In this document: in pieces, positions 1 to 5,077 of the stretch
How positions within the stretch are numbered: position 1 is the first letter of the stretch
How the letters are laid out: each line of letters starts with the position of its first letter
Assembly: GCA_964590495.1 (NCBI GenBank)
Contig: CAZPWQ010000187.1
Location: forward strand, 1 to 5,077
Source: CAZPWQ01 sp964590495
GTDB lineage: Bacteria; Bacteroidota; Rhodothermia; Balneolales; Balneolaceae
Reading direction: 5' to 3'
DNA: 5,077 bases
The notes under the pieces: generated by a model
What the model saw: the letters and a program-made list of their open reading frames with translations, nothing else
Databases searched by the model: none
Told to the model about the DNA's origin: nothing
Translations under genes and position numbers: made by a program

Positions 1-66
1 ACAAAGATGGTCCAACAACCCCCTTTAATTCCCCCTTTGCTAAGGGGGACTTTTGCCAGCTCAAAA
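1..66 (+). repeat. C-rich palindromic intergenic repeat, copy A
   Basis: Bases 1-49 match bases 1715-1763 at 48 of 49 positions (only base 2 differs). Similarity continues more weakly, with a small indel, to about base 66. The unit has a CAACAACCCCC head, a short AT linker, then a perfect 7-bp stem CCCCCTT/AAGGGGG (31-37 with 42-48) around a TGCT loop. It lies in the intergenic space before the first gene and has no coding potential. The window begins inside or right at the edge of the repeat, so its left limit is unknown. Such C-rich/G-rich palindromes resemble REP- or MITE-type repeats; that class assignment is inference. Confidence 0.85.
31..54 (+). terminator. Possible intrinsic terminator within repeat copy A
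   Basis: A 7-bp stem (CCCCCTT paired with AAGGGGG, four-base loop) is followed after two bases by TTTT. This would end transcription entering from the left before the first gene here. The T tract is short and the same hairpin is part of a dispersed repeat, so termination may be a side effect. Confidence 0.35.
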
Positions 67-160
67 ATAGTCATTTTTGGCTAGCGATTTGAAATAGCGA
101 TAATTACTTAAATACTAGAAAATTAATGTACATTTTCAACAGTTAAACACATTTTAAAAC

Positions 161-1549
161 ATGTCTTCAAGATATTTCGCATTAATGATATTACTGATTG
201 TGAGTTTAAACTCCTGTTCAAATAATGATCCGGAAGTGGAAAATGAATTCACCGGTGCTGAAAATGAAGTGAAGCTGATGACGGTTGATCCGGGTCATTT
301 TCATGCCGCACTCGTTCAAAAGTTCGGGTATAACCAGGTCGATTCGGTGGTGCACGTATATGCTCCCGAAGGCGATGACCTGGAACTGCACCTCGAACGG
401 ATTGAACAGTATAACAACCGTGAAGAAAATCCCACAAACTGGGTTACGGAAGTTTATAGGGGACAGGATTTCTTTGAGCAGATGCTGGAAGAAAGGCCGG
501 GCAATGTGGTAGTACTTTCCGGTAATAATGCCAAAAAAACGCAATACATACAGCAGTCGGTAGATGCCGGGCTCAGTGTGCTGGCCGACAAGCCGATGGT
601 TATACATCCCGACAGGTTTCCGATGTTAAGAGAAACTCTTTCAGAGGCCGAAGAAAAGGGAGTTCTCGTATATGATATCATGACGGAGCGGTTCGAAATC
701 ACCACCATTATGCAGCGGGAGCTTTCTCAGTATTCCGATGTTTTCGGAACATTGGAAAAAGGTACGCCTGAAAATCCTGCAATTACCAAAGAGAGTGTGC
801 ATTATTTCTTCAAGTATGTATCCGGAAATCCGTTAATCCGTCCGGGTTGGTTTTTTGATGTCGATCAGCAGGGCGAAGCTATAGTAGATGTTTCTACTCA
901 TCTGGTCGACCTGATCCTGTGGGAGACGTTCCCGGGACAGGGAATCGATACTACTGAAGTTCAGGTAGTACAGGCCGACCGCCGGCCCACCGAGATGACG
1001 CCGGCCGAATTTGAAAAAGTCACCGGAATGGAGCCTTATCCCGAATATCTCGAAGAAGATCTTAATGAAGAAAACAATCTGGATGTATATGCCAACGGCT
1101 CTTTTGTTTTCCAGGTGAATGGTGTACATGGTAAAGTGTCTGTCGAATGGGGGTACCAGGCTCCTGAGGGTGCCGGCGATACTCACTACTCGATCATGCG
1201 GGGGAGTAAAGCAAATCTGGTGATCAGACAAGGCGAAGAACAGGATTTTATACCAACGCTGTATGTCGAACCATTGAACGACAGCGGCGATGAGCAATAT
1301 GAAGCGGCCCTGCAAAATGCTATTGATGAAATCAGCAATGAGTATCCCGGTCTTTCACTGAGTGATACGCCCGATGGCTGGCAGGTTAACATCCCCGATC
1401 AACACCGTGTGGGACATGAAGCACATTTTGCGCAGGTGACGGAGCAGTATCTCCAATATCTCATCGACGGCGAAATCCCCGAATGGGAGCAAAAAAACAT
1501 GCTGACCAAATATTTTCTGACAACCCAGGCGTATAAAAAAAGCCGGTAA
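161..1549 (+). CDS. Gfo/Idh/MocA-like oxidoreductase lipoprotein (putative oxidoreductase C-terminal domain family)
   Basis: This 462-residue protein looks like an envelope-anchored relative of Gfo/Idh/MocA sugar oxidoreductases. Residues 1-18 form a short hydrophobic signal peptide ending in the lipobox L-N-S-C, with Cys19, the only cysteine, as lipid anchor. An acidic linker follows, then a Rossmann-like domain (about 37-180). This opens with TVDPGHFHAALV (41-52) where a classical family member would have GxGxxG, and it keeps the family's (E/D)KP signature as LADKPM (141-146). DIMTERFE (172-179) and DVSTHLVDL (243-251, His247 and Asp250) match conserved stretches of the family, the latter lying in the second domain. 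The C-terminal half fits the 'putative oxidoreductase C-terminal domain' family (PF16490 as I recall it). ATG 161 is chosen because an in-frame TAA lies at 155-157. No Shine-Dalgarno is visible. Substrate unknown, probably a sugar derivative. NAD(P) binding is uncertain because the glycine motif is absent. Confidence 0.85.
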   Translation: MSSRYFALMILLIVSLNSCSNNDPEVENEFTGAENEVKLMTVDPGHFHAALVQKFGYNQVDSVVHVYAPEGDDLELHLERIEQYNNREENPTNWVTEVYRGQDFFEQMLEERPGNVVVLSGNNAKKTQYIQQSVDAGLSVLADKPMVIHPDRFPMLRETLSEAEEKGVLVYDIMTERFEITTIMQRELSQYSDVFGTLEKGTPENPAITKESVHYFFKYVSGNPLIRPGWFFDVDQQGEAIVDVSTHLVDLILWETFPGQGIDTTEVQVVQADRRPTEMTPAEFEKVTGMEPYPEYLEEDLNEENNLDVYANGSFVFQVNGVHGKVSVEWGYQAPEGAGDTHYSIMRGSKANLVIRQGEEQDFIPTLYVEPLNDSGDEQYEAALQNAIDEISNEYPGLSLSDTPDGWQVNIPDQHRVGHEAHFAQVTEQYLQYLIDGEIPEWEQKNMLTKYFLTTQAYKKSR

Positions 1550-1587
1550 TTGTAAAAGGGCATATTGGCTAACTGTTTGAATGTATT

Positions 1588-1635
1588 AAATCCCCCTTAA
1601 AAAAGGGGGTGCGGCTTTAGCCGCGGGGGTTGTTT
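1588..1635 (-). repeat. C-rich palindromic repeat, copy B (inverted, with extra hairpin)
   Basis: Read on the minus strand this has the same frame as copies A and C: an AACAACCCCC head and a CCCCC-loop-GGGGGATTT end. The stem CCCCCTT/AAGGGGG is at 1592-1598 with 1603-1609, around an AAAA loop. The TTTAATT linker of copies A and C is replaced by a longer insert that itself forms a GC hairpin (GCGGC 1611-1615 with GCCGC 1620-1624). It sits 38 bases after the stop of the oxidoreductase gene and may act as a transcript-end structure, although no proper T tract follows on the + strand. Confidence 0.75.
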
Positions 1636-1766
1636 CTCTGGTAACGGCTTAATATCGTGACAGCAATAATTTGTTATAATAAAGAGTGTCGTTGGATTCA
1701 AAATTTATTCTTTGATAAAGATGGTCCAACAACCCCCTTTAATTCCCCCTTTGCTAAGGGGGATTT
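1588..1766. repeat. Compound inverted-repeat element (MITE-like)
   Basis: The ends are perfect 11-base inverted repeats: AAATCCCCCTT at 1588-1598 and AAGGGGGATTT at 1756-1766. A second nested pair is GGGGGTTGTT at 1625-1634 with AACAACCCCC at 1728-1737. The element is thus copy B (inverted) plus an AT-rich core plus copy C (direct). It carries no coding sequence. No clear target-site duplication can be seen at its borders, so mobility is not shown; a MITE-like or REP-pair (BIME-like) nature is inferred from the symmetry and from a third copy at the window start. Confidence 0.6.
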
Positions 1767-1782
1767 TATAGATAGTTCAAAA
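1715..1782 (+). repeat. C-rich palindromic repeat, copy C
   Basis: This is a near-identical direct copy of the repeat at the window start: bases 1717-1763 equal bases 3-49 exactly. After that the copies diverge, with a related TTCAAAA/CTCAAAA end near 1782. High identity in non-coding DNA 1.7 kb apart suggests recent duplication or continuing homogenisation. Confidence 0.85.
1745..1767 (+). terminator. Possible intrinsic terminator within repeat copy C
   Basis: Stem CCCCCTT (1745-1751) pairs with AAGGGGG (1756-1762) around loop TGCT and is followed by ATTTT. It lies nearly 200 bases after the oxidoreductase gene and before the cupredoxin gene, where it could separate two transcription units. 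The short T run and the repeat origin keep confidence low. Confidence 0.4.
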
Positions 1783-1802
1783 CAATTTGTCTAACCAGGG
1801 AG

Positions 1803-1857
1803 AAGGAGGCGCGTGGAATGTAAAAACTCTTTGAAAGCCGAGAATCTTCAAAATTAG
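1803..1857 (+). other. Isolated strong Shine-Dalgarno with start-stop ATG-TAA / 14-codon leader ORF
   Basis: AAGGAGG at 1803-1809 is a full match to the usual anti-Shine-Dalgarno, unlike anything before the real genes here. Eight bases later, ATG at 1818-1820 is followed directly by TAA at 1821-1823. An overlapping GTG at 1813-1815 opens 14 codons (MECKNSLKAENLQN, stop 1855-1857), but only three bases separate it from the motif. It could be a leader or stalling site for the cupredoxin gene about 100 bases downstream, a relic of a lost gene start, or chance. Confidence 0.25.
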
Positions 1858-1956
1858 GCAGTATTTTAAATAGCAGTTTTCATTATAGTCTCCGAATTTG
1901 GACGAAGCTCTGCTGATTAACAATTTCACAGATCATCTTAATCGAATTATAAATTA

Positions 1957-3075
1957 ATGCTGACGGAACGTTATAGAATCAACCGCAACCTTTACCTCGG
2001 CTTGCTTTTTTTATTTAGTTTTTTCGCTTCAATTTTTCTGATCCTGCCATCAGACTCCTCCGCCCAAACCAGTTCTTCGGTGGATAGGACAATAGAACTG
2101 AAAGCAGTTGCGGGATTGAAATATGACAAGGTTCGCCTGGTTGTTGAACCCGGTGCTGTAATCCGCATTAACCTGGAAAATGCCGATGAGATGATACACA
2201 ATCTGCTGATAGTTAAACCGGGTACAAGAGAAGATGTAGTTGAGCAGGCCGAATCTGAAGAGGGTATAGAAAACGAATATGTCCCCGCCACTTCGGAGGT
2301 ATTGGTCAGCACTCCGCTTCTCGATCCGGGTGAAAAAACGTCTGTCATATTTGAAGTGCCGGAAGAAGAAGGAGTATACCCGTATGTCTGTACTTATCCG
2401 GCACATGGCATAGTGATGTACGGGGCAATCTACGTCACAAACAATCCTGATGATCTGCCTCGAATTGATGAAGATCCCAACATTCCGGAACCGGTCCGTA
2501 ACGAAATGGCGGCTTCAAACTCCATGCATCCCTATCCCATGGAAATGCCGACGATCACGCGACTTTTCATGCCGGAATCGAGTCCTGCTGCGATAGCCGT
2601 GGGAATGGAGAAGGATCAATCCTATAACTGGGATGCCGGCTACGGATATCTCCGCTATGTATGGGACGGCGGATACATCGATGCATCCGACCAGTGGGAT
2701 GCCAAGGCAGAAGAAACTGCAAATGTGATAGGTGACATCTATTTTCGAAATACCACCGGTTTTCCGTTCCGGGTTGCCAGCCGCGATTCCGTTCCGGAAC
2801 CTGATTTCCTGGGGTACAATATGATAGACGGCTACCCGCAGTTCAGGTATAAAATGGAAGATATTATCGTTCATGAGCTGATCCTGCCCGCAGATAAAAC
2901 TCCCGGATTTCTAATACAGTATACATTGGAAAATGTTAACAATACGGTCTGGTACTTGCTGAGTGACAATGATGACCTACGCGTTGATTTTTCCAAAGGT
3001 GAGTTGGAAGCAAACAGCATAAGACTGACTCCCGAAGAGGCCGAAGAATTTACAATATCAATTGTTTCAGAATAA
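1957..3075 (+). CDS. Exported azurin-like cupredoxin with C-terminal PVC-cytochrome-associated domain
   Basis: This 372-residue protein is probably a periplasmic electron carrier or copper-containing subunit. Residues 1-36 are a Sec signal peptide: basic start, hydrophobic 12-30, cleavage likely after SSA36. Residues about 42-162 are a cupredoxin domain. The type 1 copper ligands are visible as His81 (in MIHNLLI), Cys145, His150 and Met154; the loop CTYPAHGIVM has the C-x4-H-x3-M spacing of azurin. Cys145 is the only cysteine. Residues about 199-372 form a second domain beginning TRLFMPESSPAAIAVG, with DAGYGYLRYVWDGGYID following. I recall this RxFMP..PAAIAVG pattern from C-terminal parts of planctomycete and verrucomicrobial c-type cytochrome proteins. 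There is no CxxCH, so no covalent heme. In-frame TAA at 1939-1941 supports ATG 1957; no Shine-Dalgarno is visible. The propeller gene follows 4 bases after the stop, so the two are likely co-translated. Redox partner and substrate are unknown. Confidence 0.85.
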   Translation: MLTERYRINRNLYLGLLFLFSFFASIFLILPSDSSAQTSSSVDRTIELKAVAGLKYDKVRLVVEPGAVIRINLENADEMIHNLLIVKPGTREDVVEQAESEEGIENEYVPATSEVLVSTPLLDPGEKTSVIFEVPEEEGVYPYVCTYPAHGIVMYGAIYVTNNPDDLPRIDEDPNIPEPVRNEMAASNSMHPYPMEMPTITRLFMPESSPAAIAVGMEKDQSYNWDAGYGYLRYVWDGGYIDASDQWDAKAEETANVIGDIYFRNTTGFPFRVASRDSVPEPDFLGYNMIDGYPQFRYKMEDIIVHELILPADKTPGFLIQYTLENVNNTVWYLLSDNDDLRVDFSKGELEANSIRLTPEEAEEFTISIVSE

Positions 3076-3079
3076 CAGG

Positions 3080-4567
3080 ATGAAAGACAGCATTCAAAGA
3101 ATATTAAAAGGAGTACTCATCTTAGGACTGGCTGTTATTACGGCCTGCGGGCAGCAGGATAGTCAGCAGGAAGGCCCGGCTTACAGTGTTGAAACTATTG
3201 AAACACCGGAAGGACTGAGTGTGGAGACCGGAGGGCTCGATTTTCTTCCCGACGGTCGCCTGATTGCCTGCTTCCGGCGGGGCGAGGTGATGACCTATGA
3301 TCCCGGCACCGAAGAGTGGGATCTGTTTGCATACGGTCTTCAGGATCCCCTGTGGATAAAGGCGATCTCGAATCATGAAATCTACGTTATGCAGCGGGCA
3401 GAGTTAACCCGGGTTACCGACACCGATGAGGATGGAAAAGCCGATCTGTATGAAACCATTACCGATAATTTCGGAATGTCCGGCAATTACGCGGAATTTG
3501 CTTATGGTCCGGAAATCGATAAAGATGGAAACTTTTATATATCACTGAATACCGCCTCGGCCATGGCGGGAGTTTATGACATCATGCGTGGTGATTTTTC
3601 GCCTGCGGGAAGAAAGGGAAGGATGTATTCTGCTGTTCCATACAGGGGCTGGGTGATGAAAGTAAAACCGGACGGATCTACGACTCCGTGGGCCAGCGGA
3701 CTTCGATCTCCGAACGGACTTGAATTAGACGATGAAGACAACCTGTTCATTACAGATAACCAGGGCGACTGGCTCGGAACCAGCAAGCTTTATCATATTG
3801 AGAAGGGTAACTTTTACGGACATGCTCCAAGTCTGGTCTGGGAAGAAGGTTTTGAAGATATCGAGCCGCTGGATCTGCCCGTTCCGGTGCTGGATAAGAT
3901 GCGTACAAAGGCTGCTGTACAGTTTCCACATGGTTTTTTTGCCAATTCACCCACCCAGCCGCTGATCGACCGTACCGAGGGGAAATTCGGCCCGTTTAGC
4001 GGACAGATGTTCGTCGGCGAAATGAATCACCGGAGAATAGTGCGGGTAATGCTGGAAAAAGTGCAGGGAGAATTCCAGGGGGCCACAACTTCATTTATTG
4101 ATTCCACCGGATTAAATATCGGCAACAACAGGCTGGCTTTTTCTCCGGAGGGAGAGCTGTGGGTGGGACAAACCGATCACGGCTGGCCGGGTGACCAGGG
4201 CATCCAGAAGATTTCATGGAACGGCATTGTGCCGATGGAAGTCCTTGATATGAGCCTTACCGAAACGGGGTTTGAACTTACATTCACCAAGCCTGTAGAT
4301 CCGGAGGTGGCTGCCAACCCCGATAGTTATAATTTTGAACGGTATTATTACAACTACCATCAGGCTTACGGTTCCGACCGGTACGGTATTGACGATATTG
4401 CGGTTACCGGTGCGGAAGTCTCCGACGACCGAAAAAAGGTGTTCCTGACTCTGGAAAAACTGGATGCCGGATTTATTTACGATATGCAGATTGACGGTAT
4501 GGAATCGGAAAGCGGGGATTCGCTGGTTCACAACAGGGTGTTTTATACGGTCAATCGTCTTAGGTGA
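3080..4567 (+). CDS. Lipoprotein beta-propeller, PVC-type NHL/GSDH-like, with C-terminal Ig-like domain
   Basis: This 495-residue lipoprotein carries a beta-propeller resembling soluble sugar dehydrogenase-like and NHL proteins. Residues 1-22 are a signal peptide with lipobox I-T-A-C and Cys23. Propeller blades run about 35-383: GGLDFLPDGRL (51-61), GEVMTYDP (68-75), a calcium-loop-like DTDEDGKADLYE (114-125), GLRSPNG (207-213) and TDNQGDW (225-231). The late blade GPFSGQMFVGEMNHRRIVRV and the segment WVGQTDHGWPGDQG match patterns I recall from PVC-group propeller/cytochrome proteins. Residues about 384-495 look like the Ig-like end domain of those proteins (FELTFTKPVDPE...). No CxxCH is present. 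ATG 3080 is preferred because it gives a normal lipoprotein signal; an in-frame TTG at 3062 would overlap the cupredoxin gene. Whether it binds PQQ, or is an enzyme at all, cannot be told. The tight link to the copper protein argues for an oxidative role. Confidence 0.85.
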   Translation: MKDSIQRILKGVLILGLAVITACGQQDSQQEGPAYSVETIETPEGLSVETGGLDFLPDGRLIACFRRGEVMTYDPGTEEWDLFAYGLQDPLWIKAISNHEIYVMQRAELTRVTDTDEDGKADLYETITDNFGMSGNYAEFAYGPEIDKDGNFYISLNTASAMAGVYDIMRGDFSPAGRKGRMYSAVPYRGWVMKVKPDGSTTPWASGLRSPNGLELDDEDNLFITDNQGDWLGTSKLYHIEKGNFYGHAPSLVWEEGFEDIEPLDLPVPVLDKMRTKAAVQFPHGFFANSPTQPLIDRTEGKFGPFSGQMFVGEMNHRRIVRVMLEKVQGEFQGATTSFIDSTGLNIGNNRLAFSPEGELWVGQTDHGWPGDQGIQKISWNGIVPMEVLDMSLTETGFELTFTKPVDPEVAANPDSYNFERYYYNYHQAYGSDRYGIDDIAVTGAEVSDDRKKVFLTLEKLDAGFIYDMQIDGMESESGDSLVHNRVFYTVNRLR

Positions 4568-4577
4568 GGGTGTGGGG

Positions 4578-4611
4578 ATTAAGGGTATAAGGTATAAGGG
4601 AATAAGGTAGG
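4578..4611 (+). repeat. Degenerate 8-base tandem repeat (WWTAAGGK)
   Basis: Four imperfect units lie in a row: ATTAAGGG (4578-4585), TATAAGG (4586-4592), TATAAGGG (4593-4600) and AATAAGGT (4601-4608), then AGG. They fill most of the 65-base spacer between the propeller gene and the FG-GAP gene. The array may reflect slippage or be a binding site or leader element. It ends 22 bases before the next start codon, so it could influence that gene's translation or transcription. Confidence 0.6.
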
Positions 4612-4632
4612 TAAACGTGTTTAATCATTTAT

Positions 4633-5077
4633 ATGAAACATCAAGCTCAAAATAATTCAATTTCGTTTCACTCCGGGGTAAGCGGTGTCTGCATGATATT
4701 ATTTGTACTTCTGACTGCCTGCTCCTCTTCACCTGAATTGCAATGGAATGAAGAACAGCATTTTCGCTGGGCAGAGGTTGATCCCGGATGGTTCGGCGAA
4801 ACGGGATTTGATTCCCTGTCGATTTCCAAAACCGATATCCATTTCGAAAATCGAATTACTGAAGAAGAGGTTACTGAAAACCAACATTATCTGAACGGTT
4901 CCGGAGTTGCAGCCGGGGATATCGACGGTGACGGTCTGGTTGACTTGTACTTCGCCGGGTTAAACGGCCCCAACAAGCTTTACAAGAATTTGGGTAAAAT
5001 GAAGTTCCGCGACATAACCGAAGAGTCGGGGACAGCTCATGAGGGATATTATTCTACCGGAACTGTGTTTGCCGATA
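4633..5077 (+). CDS. FG-GAP/VCBS-repeat lipoprotein, ASPIC/UnbV (CRTAC1) type, 5' part
   Basis: The reading frame is open from ATG 4633 to the window edge (148 codons plus one base), so only the N-terminus is present. Residues 1-29 are a signal peptide with a long polar start, hydrophobic 21-28 and lipobox L-T-A-C, giving Cys30 as lipid anchor. A segment of about 50 residues without recognised motifs follows. Then comes a first FG-GAP/VCBS repeat: HYLNGSGVAAGDIDGDGLVD (85-104) continuing LYFAGLNGPNKLYKN, with the calcium-binding loop D-x-D-G-D-G at 96-101 and the typical close KFRDITEESG. A second repeat seems to begin at the edge (TGTVFAD). Such proteins are usually several hundred to about 1,100 residues long, often ending in an ASPIC/UnbV domain; that part is not visible here. 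An in-frame TAA at 4612-4614 rules out an upstream start. Met21 would leave too short a signal. Likely an envelope or surface beta-propeller. Confidence 0.85.
   Translation, partial: MKHQAQNNSISFHSGVSGVCMILFVLLTACSSSPELQWNEEQHFRWAEVDPGWFGETGFDSLSISKTDIHFENRITEEEVTENQHYLNGSGVAAGDIDGDGLVDLYFAGLNGPNKLYKNLGKMKFRDITEESGTAHEGYYSTGTVFAD

Larger units (their letters stand above)
1550..1956. other. 407-base intergenic region between oxidoreductase and cupredoxin genes
   Basis: This gap holds no convincing gene of normal length. Its left half contains two copies of the C-rich repeat in opposite orientation (1588-1635 and 1715-1782), which build a compound inverted-repeat element. The middle, 1640-1714, is AT-rich with a lone TATAAT at 1675-1680. 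The right part, 1783-1956, is the leader of the cupredoxin gene and contains an isolated strong AAGGAGG at 1803-1809. I could not identify a convincing promoter with both elements, nor an RNA gene or riboswitch. Confidence 0.7.

Noticed and set aside
89..118. TTGAAA ... TACTAG as a promoter for the first gene
   Set aside because: The -35 match is fair but the -10 match is only three of six bases, with an 18-base spacer; not strong enough to annotate.
833..1315. Minus-strand open frame of 160 codons inside the oxidoreductase gene
   Set aside because: It lies fully antisense to a well-supported gene, shows no recognisable motif and has no upstream signals; the same applies to the other antisense frames at 218-607, 2050-2406, 2515-2874 and 4214-4531.
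1592..1629. G-quadruplex from the G5 runs
   Set aside because: Only two G5 runs occur close together; four runs are needed, and the paired C5 run favours an ordinary hairpin.
1675..1680. TATAAT as a promoter -10 box
   Set aside because: No -35 element at the right distance (GTGACA is only 12 bases upstream) and no Bacteroidota-type TAnnTTTG; AT-rich DNA gives such hexamers by chance.
1..1782. CRISPR array from the repeated C-rich units
   Set aside because: Only three copies, one inverted, with unequal spacing and a gene between them.
3062..3079. Earlier TTG start for the propeller gene
   Set aside because: It would overlap the cupredoxin stop and add MFQNNR before a signal peptide that is already complete from ATG 3080.
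3419..3454. Dockerin or EF-hand domain from DTDEDGKADLYE in the propeller
   Set aside because: A single calcium-loop-like stretch inside a propeller blade is common in this type of protein; there is no second loop or helix as a dockerin would need.

Overview
The window looks like bacterial chromosomal DNA from the Bacteroidota/Balneolota/Rhodothermota side of the tree. The evidence is three predicted lipoproteins or exported proteins in a row, translation starts with almost no Shine-Dalgarno sequence, acidic exported proteins, and protein families typical of those phyla and of Planctomycetes/Verrucomicrobia. The phylum is an inference from protein style; no rRNA or other marker gene is present.

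Layout, all genes on the + strand: (1) 1-160, a C-rich palindromic repeat copy and an AT-rich leader. (2) 161-1549, a lipoprotein of the Gfo/Idh/MocA-like oxidoreductase superfamily with the 'putative oxidoreductase C-terminal' type of second domain. (3) 1550-1956, a 407-base gap with two more copies of the same repeat family, one inverted, together forming a compound palindromic element of about 180 bases, then an isolated strong Shine-Dalgarno sequence in front of a start-stop ATG-TAA. (4) 1957-3075, an exported two-domain protein: an azurin-type cupredoxin domain with all four type 1 copper ligands visible, followed by a domain I recall from large PVC-type c-type cytochrome/beta-propeller proteins. 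(5) 3080-4564 plus stop, a lipoprotein beta-propeller of the PVC-type NHL/GSDH-like family with a C-terminal Ig-like domain, only 4 bases behind the cupredoxin gene. (6) 4568-4632, a short spacer with a degenerate 8-base tandem repeat. (7) 4633 to the window end, the start of a large FG-GAP/VCBS-repeat lipoprotein of the ASPIC/UnbV (CRTAC1) type, cut by the window edge.

Together the genes suggest a cell-envelope oxidation module. The propeller (possible dehydrogenase or sugar-binding unit) and the copper protein (possible one-electron acceptor) are probably co-translated. The oxidoreductase-like lipoprotein upstream and the FG-GAP protein downstream belong to families often found in carbohydrate-oxidation and uptake neighbourhoods. 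The most interesting point is that domains I remember as parts of cytochrome-containing polypeptides are here split over two adjacent genes, with a cupredoxin in place of any CxxCH heme site. Substrate and activity cannot be read from the sequence.
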